A stretch of DNA of 64,000 bases from Halomonas elongata DSM 2581 (GCF_000196875.2 NC_014532.2:496001-560000), one strand, 5' to 3'. Shown: positions 8,079 through 18,864, counted from the stretch's first letter. Notes: generated by a model from the sequence alone, not told the origin. Made by a program: numbers and translations.

Positions 8079-9557
8079 TTACTGCCGCCAGAACATGGGC
8101 GTCAGGAGCACCAGTACCGTCAGGATCTCCAGGCGTCCCATCAACATGCCCACACAGAGTAGCCATTTGGCGGCATCCGGCAGCGGGGCGAAGTTGCCGG
8201 CGGGGCCGATCGTCTCGCCCAGGCCCGGCCCGACATTGGCGACCGCCGTGGCCGCGCCGGACAAGGCTGTGGTGAAGTCGAGCCCGAGCAGGCTCAGCCC
8301 CAGGGCCAGGCCGGCGACCGTCAGGAAGAAGAAGAAGGAGAAGGCCACGACGCCACGCGTGATGTCATCGGTCAGCGGCTGGTTGTTGTATCGCGAGACG
8401 AAGACGCCGCTGGCGTGTATCAGGTAGCGCAACTGGTCGCGCAGCAACAGCATGGCCACCTGAAAACGGAAGATCTTCATGCCGCCGCTGGTGGAGCCGC
8501 TGCAGCCCCCGACGAAGGTGAGATAGAAGAACGCCACGTAGGCCGTGGCTCCCCAGGCGCTGTAATCGTCCGAGGCATAGCCGGTGGTGGTAACCACGGA
8601 CACGACGTTGAACGTCACCTGGGTCAGTGACGTGAAGGCTGGGGTGCCCTGTGAGACTCGCCAGATCGTGAGCGCGAGGATGACGAGCAACAGCAGCAAC
8701 AGCAGGCCTTGTACCTGCTGGTCGCGCAGCAGGGCCATCCGAGAGCCGCGCAGGAAGCGAATGTAGAGCACGAACGGCAAGGCGCCGCAGAGCATGAACA
8801 GGCTGCCCATCCAGAGCAACTGCGGCTGTTCGGCATAGGCCCCGAAGGAGGCATCGGAATTGGCGAAGCCGCCGGTGGCAAGCGAGGTCATGGCATGCAC
8901 GACGGCATCGAGCGGGCTCATGCCACCGAGGTAATAGGCCATCGCGGCCAGCAGGGTAAAGCCGCAGTAGATGCTCAGTGTCGCCTTGGCGATGCCGCCC
9001 GTGCGTGGCATCACCTTGTCGGACCAATCGGAGGACTCGGTATGGAACAGGCGCATGCCGCCGACCTTGAGAAACGGCAGGATGGCGATGCCCATGACGA
9101 TGATGCCGATGCCACCGAGCCACTGCATGATGCCGCGCCAGAGCTTGAGGCCATCCGAGAGATCCTCGATATGCACCAGTATCGTCGAGCCTGTGGTGGT
9201 GATGGCCGACACGGATTCGAAGACCGCATTGGTCAGCGACAACTGCGGCGCCCCCAGGACCAGAGGCAGGCTGGCGAAACTGCTGATGGTCACCCAACTG
9301 AGTGTCGTCAGCACGAACATCTGCCAGGGCTTGAGGCTGACCGGAATCCGCCAGGTGACGATCCACGACAGTGTCGCTGCCGCCAGCACGATGGCGATGG
9401 ACAGGCCAAAGGCCAGGGCGTCCGGTTCGCTCTCGACGATCAATACCAGCAATGGTATTGCCATGAATATGGCCAGAACCAGCCATAACACGGCAAGCAC
9501 CTTGAGAATGGGCGCCCACCGGCGCAACGTATCCGTGACCCTCCGGGTGTCAGCCAT
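8079..9557 (-). CDS. TrkH/TrkI-type potassium uptake membrane subunit
   Basis: The 492-residue integral membrane protein has the four pore-loop repeats of the Trk family: SAITTTGSTIL, SLATGGFANSD, VVTTTGYASDD and TAVANVGPGLG, each carrying the selectivity-filter glycine, plus GGCSGSTSGGMKIFR. It ends in FWRQ. It needs a cytoplasmic TrkA subunit, which is not in this window. Halomonas elongata has two such proteins, TrkH and TrkI. This gene stands alone, as those do, but I cannot tell which it is. Role: K+ import during osmotic shock. Confidence 0.93.
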   Translation of the reverse strand: MADTRRVTDTLRRWAPILKVLAVLWLVLAIFMAIPLLVLIVESEPDALAFGLSIAIVLAAATLSWIVTWRIPVSLKPWQMFVLTTLSWVTISSFASLPLVLGAPQLSLTNAVFESVSAITTTGSTILVHIEDLSDGLKLWRGIMQWLGGIGIIVMGIAILPFLKVGGMRLFHTESSDWSDKVMPRTGGIAKATLSIYCGFTLLAAMAYYLGGMSPLDAVVHAMTSLATGGFANSDASFGAYAEQPQLLWMGSLFMLCGALPFVLYIRFLRGSRMALLRDQQVQGLLLLLLLVILALTIWRVSQGTPAFTSLTQVTFNVVSVVTTTGYASDDYSAWGATAYVAFFYLTFVGGCSGSTSGGMKIFRFQVAMLLLRDQLRYLIHASGVFVSRYNNQPLTDDITRGVVAFSFFFFLTVAGLALGLSLLGLDFTTALSGAATAVANVGPGLGETIGPAGNFAPLPDAAKWLLCVGMLMGRLEILTVLVLLTPMFWRQ

Positions 9558-9717
9558 GGACGAGGCCTCTCCTTTTCTTCATCCACCTCACAGAACGAGA
9601 TGCACATGAAAGCATGGAGTGGCAGAAAAATCCGTAAAATTACCAAGATCGGTGCCTTTGGGTCGTACCGTTCGAGGGGAACGCCCGCGCAAACGCAGGC
9701 ATTCCGTGTCGGCGAAC

Positions 9718-10856
9718 TCAGCGGTAGGTGGCCCGATCGGTCCGGGTATCGCGCAGGCGTCGTTCGTCGAGCATGACGCCAAGGCCCGGCGCTTCCGAGA
9801 GGGACAGCCATCCGGCGTCGTCGATGGTCAGCGGAGTGGCGAGCGGGTAATCGCGGGCCTCGGGCGTCCACTCCGGCGGGTCGAAGGGGAATTCCAGGTA
9901 AGGGCAACCCTCGGGGCCCACGGTGCCGGCGGTCAGATGCAGGTTGGCGATCAGGCCGATGCCGTTGCCCCAGGTGTGCGGGGTGAACCACTTGCCGTGC
10001 GCGGTCACATCCCGTGCCAGCCGGGAGAGCCCCAGCATGCCGATCGAGCAGACGGCATCGGGCTGGTAGACGTCCAGGCAGTCGCGCCGCAGCATCTCAT
10101 GGAACTCGTAGGGCTCGCGGGTCATCTCGCCGCCGGCGATCTTCAACCTGTCGCCGGTGTGGGCGTTGAGCGCCGCCATGCCGGGATAGTCGCCCCGGTA
10201 GAGCGGTTCCTCCATCCACAGCACGTTGTGGCGGATCAGTTCCTCGGCCACTTCGCTGGCCTTGGCCAGATCCCAGGGAGCCTGGACGTCCCAGGGCATG
10301 CGCCAGCCCTGGTTGCAGTCGACCATTAGCGTGAAGGCTTCGCCGAGCGTCTGGCGCACCGCCGCCAGGGCTGCGATGTCGTCCTCGAGCCGGGGCCGGC
10401 CGAAGCGCAGCTTCATGGCCGGAAAACCGGCGTCGCGCACCTGTTCGGCCAGGGCCACCAGTTGCTCGAGCGGGCGATGGGTGCCGCTGGAAGCATAGGC
10501 ACGCAATCGGTTCGAGGTGCCGCCGAGCATGCGCCAGACCGGCTCGCCGCGAATCTTGCCGGCGAGGTCCCAGAGTGCGACTTCCATCGGCCAGCAGCGC
10601 CCGGCATGAAAGCCGATGTTGTCGATCACCCCGCTGTGTCGTTCCAGGTCCAGCGGGTCGCGGCCGATGAACAGCGAGCGAAAGTCCTCGAAGCCGTACA
10701 TCGCGTCGCCGGAGCCGACGCCTTCGCGCCCCTCATTGTCGATCACCCGGACCAGCGTCGCCGGAAACAGCCGGCGCGGCTGGCTATCCCAGGCCGCCGG
10801 GAAGGGCGGCTCGAGCGGCTGCTGGTGGTGGGTGATCTCGATGCGTTCGATGACAC

Positions 10857-10860
<4 letters not shown>
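9718..10860 (-). CDS. Enolase-superfamily protein, mandelate racemase / sugar-acid dehydratase type
   Basis: The 380-residue product has the capping domain and a TIM barrel with K150-L-R152 on the second strand, metal ligands D181 (VDCNQGW), E217/E218 (MEEPL) and E245 (AGGE), and H295 in FTPHTWGNG. The His in the seventh strand and the KxR motif place it in the mandelate-racemase subgroup, which includes acid-sugar dehydratases and racemases. An insertion of about 10 residues lies between the first two metal ligands. Its ATG overlaps the stop of the iron-ADH gene by 4 bases, so it is the third gene of an ALDH-ADH-enolase operon. Substrate unknown. Confidence 0.88.
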
Positions 10861-12047
<1,187 letters not shown>

Positions 12048-12048
12048 G

Positions 12049-13575
12049 TCAGGTATCCAGCTCGATCCAGGTGGTCTTGAGTTCGGTGTACTTGTCGAAG
12101 GCGTGCAGCGACTTGTCGCGCCCCTGCCCGGACTGCTTGTAGCCGCCGAAGGGGGCGTTGATGGAAGTGTGGTCGTAGCAGTTGACCCAGACGGTGCCGG
12201 CGCGCAGGGCGCGGGCGGCGCGGTGGCCGTCGCTCATGCGCTGGGTCCAGATTGCCGCGCCGAGGCCGTAGTCGGTGTCGTTGGCGACTTCCAGGGCCTC
12301 GTCGAGGCCATCGACGGCGATCACCACCAGCACCGGCCCGAAGATCTCCTCGCGGGCGATGCGCATGTCGTTGGTGACGTCGTCGAAGATCGCCGGCGTG
12401 ATGAAAACGCCGCCGCTGTCCTGGCGTACGCGCTCACCGCCGAACAGCAGCCGGGCTCCCTCGTCGCGGCCCTGCTGGAGATAGCCCATGACCTTGTCGG
12501 CATGTTCGGGCTCGATCATCGCACCCATCTGGGTGTCGGGGTCGAGGGGATCGCCGGGCTGGAGTCGGTCGGCCCACTGGCGCACCCTGGCCAGCAGTTC
12601 GTCCTTGATGGCGCGGTCGACGATCAGCCGGGTGCCGGCGTGGCAGGTTTCGCCCTGGTTGTACCAGACGCCGTAGGCGACATACATGGCGATGCGGTCG
12701 AGGTCGTCGACGTCGCGGGTGACGATGTGCGGGCTCTTGCCGCCGCATTCCAGGCCGATGCGCTTCATGTTGGAGCGGGCCGAGTATTCCAGGAACTTCT
12801 TGCCGATCTCGGTGGAGCCGGTGAAGCCGATGGCGTCGACATCATCGTGCAGGCCCAACGCCTGGCCGGCCTCGTGGCCCAGGCCGGTGATCACCTGGAG
12901 GGCGCCGCTCGGGATACCGGCGTTCCGGGCCAGGGCGGCGACTCGCAGGGTGGCCAGTGTCGACTGCTCGGCGGGCTTGAGGATTACCGAGTTGCCGGCG
13001 CCCAGCGCCGGACCGAGCTTCCAGCCGGCAATGATCAGCGGGTAGTTCCAGGGCACCACCGCGGCGACCACGCCGACCGGCTCGCGCTCGATGAAACAGA
13101 CACTGGAAGCGCCATTGGGCGCGGTCTCGCCGTACAGCTTGTCGAGCGCTTCGGCGTACCAGCGCAGCCCGCCCACCAGGCCGGGTACATCCACGCTGGT
13201 GGTCTGGCCGATCGGTTTGCCTGTCTCCAGGGTCTCGAGCAGGGCGATCTCGTCGGCGTGGGCGGTGATGGCGTCGGCCCAGGCGAGCATGCGTGCCTTG
13301 CGCTCGGCGGGTGGCTGGTTGCGCCACTCGCCGGCCTCGAAGGTGCGCCGTGCGATCGCCACTGCCCGGTCGACATCGGCGGTGTCGCAGGCGGCCACCT
13401 CGGTCAGCGGCTCGCCGGTGGCCGGGTTGCGGGCGGTGAAGGTGCGACCGGATTCGGCACTGTGCCAGTCGCCGCCCAGGTAGGCGCGGCAGGGCAGCGA
13501 CAGTTGCGTGGCCAGCTCGCGCCAGCCGTCCAGGTCGCGTGTTCGAGGCGTCAGTATCGCGGTGTCGTCGGCCAT
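12049..13575 (-). CDS. NAD(P)-dependent aldehyde dehydrogenase
   Basis: The 508-residue protein has the ALDH motifs VVPWNYPLIIAGWKLGPAL, FTGSTEIGKK, LECGGKSP with the general-base Glu, QGETCHAGTR with catalytic Cys at residue 311, and EIFGPVLVV. The style is that of PuuC/betaine-aldehyde-type enzymes that oxidise amino- or hydroxy-aldehydes. I set the start at 13575 (MADDTAILTPRTRD), since upstream sequence in frame looks non-coding. It is the first gene of the ALDH-ADH-enolase operon and is divergent from the LysR gene at 13755; the 179-bp gap presumably holds the shared control region. Confidence 0.93.
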   Translation of the reverse strand: MADDTAILTPRTRDLDGWRELATQLSLPCRAYLGGDWHSAESGRTFTARNPATGEPLTEVAACDTADVDRAVAIARRTFEAGEWRNQPPAERKARMLAWADAITAHADEIALLETLETGKPIGQTTSVDVPGLVGGLRWYAEALDKLYGETAPNGASSVCFIEREPVGVVAAVVPWNYPLIIAGWKLGPALGAGNSVILKPAEQSTLATLRVAALARNAGIPSGALQVITGLGHEAGQALGLHDDVDAIGFTGSTEIGKKFLEYSARSNMKRIGLECGGKSPHIVTRDVDDLDRIAMYVAYGVWYNQGETCHAGTRLIVDRAIKDELLARVRQWADRLQPGDPLDPDTQMGAMIEPEHADKVMGYLQQGRDEGARLLFGGERVRQDSGGVFITPAIFDDVTNDMRIAREEIFGPVLVVIAVDGLDEALEVANDTDYGLGAAIWTQRMSDGHRAARALRAGTVWVNCYDHTSINAPFGGYKQSGQGRDKSLHAFDKYTELKTTWIELDT

Positions 13576-13754
13576 GATGCAGCAGGTTTCCAGAGCTGAA
13601 GGATGGATGAGGATCTCGATGGCCAGTCTGGGCAGCGTCGGATGGGGCGACAAACGAGGATTTGGTACCCTGGGCATGAGTAAAACGCATGGTGTGCCGG
13701 AATAACCCGTGTTCCGGGGCACAACTTCCCGACAAAAACGCATGAGGGCCACCC

Positions 13755-14651
13755 ATGAGTCGCTACCTGCCACCGCTCAACGCCCTCAAGGCTTTCGAGG
13801 CCGCCGCCCAGTGCCAGAACTTCACCCAGGCGGCACAGCGACTGCATGTGACGCAGAGCGCGATCAGCCGCCAGGTACGCCATCTGGAGGAGCAGCTGGG
13901 CGTCATCCTGTTCGAGCGACGGCCGGGGCAGTTGCGGCTGACCGAGGCGGGGCGGCGTCTGCTGCCGGCGTTGAGTACCTCCTTCGACCGCATTGCCCTG
14001 ACGGTGCGCGATCTCGCCTCGCCGACGGATCTCACCCGCTTGCGCCTCAATGTGCCGCCGACACTGGCCAGCCGCTGGCTGGTGCCGCGCCTGGACGATC
14101 TACGACGGCGCTATCCGTCCCTGTCGCTGACCCTGACCACTCGCGAGGTCGATGACTTGGCCGCCGACAGCACCCTGGATGCCGCCATCCGCTTCGGTGA
14201 CGGCGACTGGACCGATGTCGAACCGCACTTCCTGATGCAGGAGAGCCACATTGCCGTCTGCTCGCCGCGCCTGCTGCGCGACGGTCGGCCGTTGGATCTA
14301 CGCGAGCAGACGCTGCTGCACGTGATGCGCACCACCGAGGATCGCTTTCCGACCTGGCGGCACTGGCTGGATGCGGCGGGCATCGAAGGTATCGATACCG
14401 AGGGCGGGCTGGAATTCGATCTGCTGGATCTGGCGATTCGTGCCGCCCTGGAAGGACTGGGCATCACCATCGCCGACCGTGCCATGGTCGCGCGGGAACT
14501 GGCCAAGGGGGAACTGGTGCAGCCGCTGGCAGCGGCAATGCCGGGGCATCAGTCCTATTGGTTCACCACGCGGCCGGGGCAGGGCGATGAACCGTCACTG
14601 ACGCTACTGCGCGACTGGTTGCAGGGTGCCGTGGGCAACGACCATGCCTGA
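13755..14651 (+). CDS. LysR-family regulator (GcvA type) of the ALDH-ADH-enolase operon
   Basis: The 298-residue protein has the LysR winged helix at residues 6-44 (PPLNALKAFEAAAQCQNFTQAAQRLHVTQSAISRQ) and a GcvA-like effector domain. Its divergent position next to the ALDH gene suggests that it regulates that operon and senses a pathway metabolite. The target is inferred from position only. Confidence 0.9.
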   Translation: MSRYLPPLNALKAFEAAAQCQNFTQAAQRLHVTQSAISRQVRHLEEQLGVILFERRPGQLRLTEAGRRLLPALSTSFDRIALTVRDLASPTDLTRLRLNVPPTLASRWLVPRLDDLRRRYPSLSLTLTTREVDDLAADSTLDAAIRFGDGDWTDVEPHFLMQESHIAVCSPRLLRDGRPLDLREQTLLHVMRTTEDRFPTWRHWLDAAGIEGIDTEGGLEFDLLDLAIRAALEGLGITIADRAMVARELAKGELVQPLAAAMPGHQSYWFTTRPGQGDEPSLTLLRDWLQGAVGNDHA

Positions 14652-14680
14652 CAACCGACAGGGGCAGTCGGAGGGAATGA

Positions 14681-15583
14681 TCAGGACGAGGCCGGGACGG
14701 CGTCAGCGATCACCTCTTGCAGGCGTTGCACGAAGGCCTCGAAGGCGGGATGCGTCAGGCTGGGCGAGCGGTGGATCTCCAGTTCGGCGGCGGGCAGGGG
14801 CGGTAAACCCTCGGCCTCGCCGAGCACCCGCCAGTGCTCGGGAAGCGAGCGCAGGTCGCACAGCGTCAAAGCGCGGGCCTGATCGACGATGACGCGAAGA
14901 CCACTGGGGCTCTGGCTGGTCGAGTCGACCTGCCAGGCCAGCCCCCGTTCGGTCAGCGCCTGCAGGGCGCGACGCCGATAAATGCACTGCTCGGGGAACA
15001 GGGCCAACGGCAGGGGGCGCTGCGGGTCGAGCTGGAAATCGCGATGGGCGGCCCATACCACGGCTTCCTTGCCGACCACCTCGCCGCCGCTGTCGGCGGC
15101 GTGACGCACCGCCAGCACCAGGTCCAGCGAGCCGTCATCGAGCCGGTCGAGCAGCTCGGTGGACATGCGGCAGTGGATGTGGACCCGTACTTCCGGATGA
15201 GCGGCCGAGAATCTCTCGAGCAAGGCGGGCAGCCAGGTATCGGCATGATCCTCGGGCAGGCCGAAACGCAGGGTGATCGGTTCGCTCGAGACGCTCAGCG
15301 CTCCCAGCGCCTCGCGCTGCAACTGCAGCAGGCGCCGCGCGTAGACGAGGAAGGTCTGGCCGTCCGGCGTCAGCGACAGGTGGCGGCTGGTACGGTTCAG
15401 CAGACGCGTGCCCAGGCGATCCTCCAGTGTGCTCACGCGCAGGCTGATGGTTGACTGCGTCTTGTGCAGATAGCGCGCGGCCGTGGTGAAGCCGCCGCTG
15501 TCGGCCACCGTGATGAAGGCCAGCAACAGGTCGCTGTCGAGGGCGGGCAGGCGCGATCGATCGGAATCGCCGATTGAATCCAT
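14681..15583 (-). CDS. LysR-family regulator divergent from the 2OG oxygenase
   Basis: The 300-residue protein has LysR residues LDSDLLLAFITVADSGGFTTAARYLHKTQSTISLRV (about 13-48) and an effector domain with a DLVLAVRH motif. I set the start at 15583 (MDSIGDSDRSRLPAL); the frame is open for 31 more codons but these look non-coding. It is divergent from the oxygenase gene at 15666 with an 82-bp gap, so it probably controls the oxygenase and M24 genes. It converges with the other LysR gene, 29 bases away. Confidence 0.88.
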   Translation of the reverse strand: MDSIGDSDRSRLPALDSDLLLAFITVADSGGFTTAARYLHKTQSTISLRVSTLEDRLGTRLLNRTSRHLSLTPDGQTFLVYARRLLQLQREALGALSVSSEPITLRFGLPEDHADTWLPALLERFSAAHPEVRVHIHCRMSTELLDRLDDGSLDLVLAVRHAADSGGEVVGKEAVVWAAHRDFQLDPQRPLPLALFPEQCIYRRRALQALTERGLAWQVDSTSQSPSGLRVIVDQARALTLCDLRSLPEHWRVLGEAEGLPPLPAAELEIHRSPSLTHPAFEAFVQRLQEVIADAVPASS

Positions 15584-15665
15584 CGGAATGACTCGTTTCT
15601 CGAATGGCTGTGGGGCGTCCAGCATAAGCTCAGGCAAGGGCAACCGACACCCCAGGAGGCTACCG

Positions 15666-16559
15666 ATGAGCGCCACCGATCATGGCCTGGCCAACGCCGA
15701 GGCCCTGGATCTTTCCGATATCGTCGACACGCATCGATATCCCCTGCACCGGCCCGATGACCCCGGGCTGCTCGAAACCATCGAGACGGCCCGTGTCCAT
15801 CTGGACCGCGAAGGATGCGCCGTGCTGCGCGGCTTCCTGCGCCAGGACCGCCTCGAGCTCGTCCGCGAGGAGAGCGCATGGATGGCCGAGAAGAGTTTCT
15901 ATAACACTCGCGAGGTCAATGCCTACTTCACTGCCGACGACCCCGATCTGCCCGAGCGGGACCCTCGACGGCTGTTCATGACCCGCACCAGCGGCTTCGT
16001 GACTCGCGACATGATCACCGCCGACACCCTGATCCATCGGCTCTACGTCTCCCGCGCCATGAAGTCGCTGGTGCAGCGCTGTCTGGGCGAGCCGCGCATC
16101 TACGAGTACGCCGATCCCTATGCCGGATTGGTGCTCAATGTGCTGCCGGATGGCACCGAGCAGCCGTGGCATTACGACACCAACGAATTCATCGTCACCA
16201 TGATGACTCAGCAGTCCGAGAACGGCGGAGTGTTCGAATACTGCCCCAACATCCGTACTCCCCGGGACGAGAACTATGACGGCGTCGGTGCGGTGATCCG
16301 CGGCGAGCGGACGGAGCGCGTCCAGCGGCTCGATCTGCGACCGGGCGATCTGCAGTTGTTCAAGGGACGTTTCAGCCTGCACCGGGTGACCCGCGTGGAA
16401 GGCGACACGCCGCGCCTGACGGCGATCTTCGCCTATTCCCGGGCGCCTGACATCGTGGGTCGCCTGGAGCGAACCCGGCAACTCTACGGTCGCGTCGCGG
16501 AGCAGCACATGCTGGCCGAGGAGCGCCGCGAAGAGCGCGCCGACGGCCTGATCGACTGA
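15666..16559 (+). CDS. 2-Oxoglutarate/Fe(II) oxygenase (PhyH-like / BesD-like fold)
   Basis: The 297-residue product has the Fe-binding facial triad H169-Y-D171 (in EQPWHYDTNEF) and H239 (in SLHRVTRV), with R250 (GDTPRLTAIF) placed to bind 2-oxoglutarate. The sequence resembles the group containing the BesD lysine halogenase, but the halogenases have Gly or Ala instead of the second ligand. Here Asp171 is intact, so hydroxylation is expected, not halogenation. The start follows CCAGGAGG. The next gene, an M24 protein, begins 52 bases downstream on the same strand. Substrate unknown; an amino acid or quaternary amine is a guess from context. Confidence 0.85.
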   Translation: MSATDHGLANAEALDLSDIVDTHRYPLHRPDDPGLLETIETARVHLDREGCAVLRGFLRQDRLELVREESAWMAEKSFYNTREVNAYFTADDPDLPERDPRRLFMTRTSGFVTRDMITADTLIHRLYVSRAMKSLVQRCLGEPRIYEYADPYAGLVLNVLPDGTEQPWHYDTNEFIVTMMTQQSENGGVFEYCPNIRTPRDENYDGVGAVIRGERTERVQRLDLRPGDLQLFKGRFSLHRVTRVEGDTPRLTAIFAYSRAPDIVGRLERTRQLYGRVAEQHMLAEERREERADGLID

Positions 16560-16611
16560 ACCGGCCCGATAACACCGACGAAGACCGTGACCCTGAAACG
16601 AGGAGCCACCG

Positions 16612-17859
16612 ATGCGAATGGACCTGGCGGCCATGGATATCCTGCCGCCCACCCATGATCCGGCCGAATGCGAGCCTTCCGCCGACGAGATTCCGCGCAT
16701 CCTGCTGGATCGGCTCGGGCGGGTGCGCGCCGAGCTGGCCAAGCGCGACATCACCGCCGCGGTGCTGTTCGACCCAGCCCATGTGCGCTATGCCACCGGT
16801 TCGCGCAACATGCAGGTCTACAGTTCGCGCAATCCCGCGCGCTATGCCTTCGTGCCCGCCGAGGGCCCGGTGGTGCTGTTCGAATTCTCCGGCTGCGAGC
16901 ACCTGGCCAGCCATCTGCCCACGGTGGACGAGATCCGGCCGGCCAAGGCGATTTCCTATTACTTCAACGAGAAGAACACCGAGGCGGTCACTCGTGCCTG
17001 GGCCGACGAGATCGTCGAATTGGCGCGCCAGTGTGGCGGCGGCGAACGCCTTGCCATCGAGAGCGCCACGCCGGAGGCGGCCTTCGAGTTGCAGCGTCGC
17101 GGCTATCGGGTGCTGGATGCCCAGGAGCCCCTGGAAATGGCGCGCGCCTACAAGGTGCCCAACGAGATCAAGATGGTCCGCTCATCGCTGCGCGCCGTGG
17201 AAGACGGCGTGCGCAAGCTGGAAGCCGCCATCGTGCCGGGCGTCAGCGAGAATGCCGTCTGGGCCAAACTGCACGAGCACATCATCGCCACCGACGCCGA
17301 CTTCGTCGAGACGCGCCTGATGAACTCCGGGCCGCGTACCAACCCCTGGTTTCAGGAGTGCTCCGACCGCCTCATCCGCGACGGCGAGCTGGTCGCCCTG
17401 GATACCGACGTGGTGGGGCGATACGGCTACTATGCTGACTTCTCGCGCACCTTCCTGTGCGGCGATGGCGAGGCCAGCCCGGCGCAACGCGACCTCTACA
17501 AGCTGGCCTACGAACAGATCCGCACCAACATGGAAAACCTCAAGCCCGGGGTCAGCTTCAAGGAGTACGCCGAGCGCGCCTGGCGTATTCCGCCCGCCTA
17601 CCGTGCACGACGCTATTTCGCCCTGGCGCACGGGGTGGGCATGAACGGTGAATACCCTTACATCGTTCATCGCGAGGACATCGACGACAAGGGCTACGAC
17701 GGCATCATCGCCCCGGGCATGACGCTCTGCGTGGAAAGCTTCATCGGCCACGAGAATGGCGGCGAGGGCGTCAAGCTCGAGGAACAGCTCTACGTTCGCG
17801 ACGACGGCCGTGTCGAACTGCTGTCGGATTACCCCTTCGATCCCAGGCTGATCGGCTAG
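16612..17859 (+). CDS. M24 metallopeptidase-fold protein, DddP-like
   Basis: The 415-residue protein has the M24 'pita-bread' fold with metal ligands D264, D266, D276, H340, E375 and E390. The spacing (0, +2, +12, +76, +111, +126) equals, as I recall it, the iron site of Ruegeria DddP, the DMSP lyase (D295, D297, D307, H371, E406, E421), including the extra DxD Asp not usual in Xaa-Pro peptidases. Y335 matches Y366, but the catalytic Asp377 corresponds to G346. It is therefore a DddP relative that probably has a different or altered activity. The start follows ACGAGGAGCC. The gene lies between the oxygenase and a betaine-type binding protein. Confidence 0.8.
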   Translation: MRMDLAAMDILPPTHDPAECEPSADEIPRILLDRLGRVRAELAKRDITAAVLFDPAHVRYATGSRNMQVYSSRNPARYAFVPAEGPVVLFEFSGCEHLASHLPTVDEIRPAKAISYYFNEKNTEAVTRAWADEIVELARQCGGGERLAIESATPEAAFELQRRGYRVLDAQEPLEMARAYKVPNEIKMVRSSLRAVEDGVRKLEAAIVPGVSENAVWAKLHEHIIATDADFVETRLMNSGPRTNPWFQECSDRLIRDGELVALDTDVVGRYGYYADFSRTFLCGDGEASPAQRDLYKLAYEQIRTNMENLKPGVSFKEYAERAWRIPPAYRARRYFALAHGVGMNGEYPYIVHREDIDDKGYDGIIAPGMTLCVESFIGHENGGEGVKLEEQLYVRDDGRVELLSDYPFDPRLIG

Positions 17860-17982
17860 GTAAAGCGCCAAGCCATTCCCTTTTCTCATGGCAGGCATTC
17901 TCAATCCAAGGGAGGGGAAGGGCGGAGAGCTTGTTACTATCTAGCTCCGATAGAATAACGTGATACCGGAGAGACGATTCAT

Positions 17983-18864
17983 ATGACATCGCAGATGAAG
18001 AAAATCTCATCCGCCCTATTGGCCCTTGCCCTCATTCCGGCAAGCCAGGGCCTCATGGCCCAGGACAAGAACCTGGTCATCGGCACCAACAACTGGGCCG
18101 AGAACATCGCCGTTGCCAACATGTGGAAGATCCTGCTGGAGGAAGAGTACGGCTACGATGTCGAGCTCTCCAATGTCAGCAAGAACGCGCTCTACGCGGC
18201 CATGTCCCAGGGCGACATCGACATCTCCATGGAGATCTGGCTGCCGATCACCGACAAGCCCTTCCTCGAGCCCTACAAGGACGAACTACAGGTACACGAT
18301 GCCTGGTACGAGGGCACTGGGCTGGGACTGGTCGTTCCCGGCTACGTCGATATCGACAGCATTCCGGAACTCAAGGAACACGCGGACGAGTACGAATACC
18401 AGGGCAGCCCCTCGATCCTGGGCATCGACAGCGGCTCCGCGATCGCCGGCCTGACCGACGAGGCCATCGAGCAGTACGAACTGCCGATGTCGCAGGTCAA
18501 CAGCTCCGGCCCCGCCATGATGGCGGCGCTCGACGGCGCCTACGCGAGCCAGGAACCCATCGTCGTGACCTTGTGGAGCCCGCACTGGGCCTTCGCCGAG
18601 TATGACCTCAAGTACCTCGAGGACCCCAAGGGCGTCTACGGCGAGAACGAAACCATCTACTGGTTCTCGCGCGGCGACTTCGCCAGCGATGACCCCTGGC
18701 TGACCGAGGTGTTGAATGCCTGGAAAATGGACGACGACACGCTGGGCGGCCTGATGGCGACCATCGAGGAAGTCGGGGACCCCGTCGAGGGTGCCCAGCA
18801 GTGGATCGACAACCACCGCGACACCATCGACCAGTGGTTGGCCGCGAGCGAGGCAGCCAACTGA
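17983..18864 (+). CDS. Glycine betaine/choline-type ABC substrate-binding protein (ProX/OpuAC)
   Basis: The 293-residue product starts with a Sec signal (residues about 1-26, ending LMAQDK) followed by LVIGTNNWAENIAVANMWKILLEE, the opening of OpuAC-family quaternary-amine binding proteins, and contains WSPHWAFAEYDLKYLEDP, which supplies aromatic residues for a cation cage. No ATPase or permease gene is next to it, so it must work with a transporter encoded elsewhere or have another role. A terminator follows. It sits 123 bases after the DddP-like gene and has its own ribosome binding site (GGAGAG), so co-regulation is plausible, not certain. Confidence 0.87.
   Translation: MTSQMKKISSALLALALIPASQGLMAQDKNLVIGTNNWAENIAVANMWKILLEEEYGYDVELSNVSKNALYAAMSQGDIDISMEIWLPITDKPFLEPYKDELQVHDAWYEGTGLGLVVPGYVDIDSIPELKEHADEYEYQGSPSILGIDSGSAIAGLTDEAIEQYELPMSQVNSSGPAMMAALDGAYASQEPIVVTLWSPHWAFAEYDLKYLEDPKGVYGENETIYWFSRGDFASDDPWLTEVLNAWKMDDDTLGGLMATIEEVGDPVEGAQQWIDNHRDTIDQWLAASEAAN

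Noticed and set aside
15666..16559. Calling the 2OG oxygenase a halogenase of the BesD type
   Set aside because: Radical halogenases replace the Asp ligand with Gly or Ala; here HxD is intact.
16612..17859. Calling the M24 gene ectoine hydrolase (doeA) or a true DMSP lyase (dddP)
   Set aside because: The N-terminus and flanking genes do not fit the doe cluster, and the DddP catalytic Asp is replaced by Gly. I kept a neutral DddP-like label.
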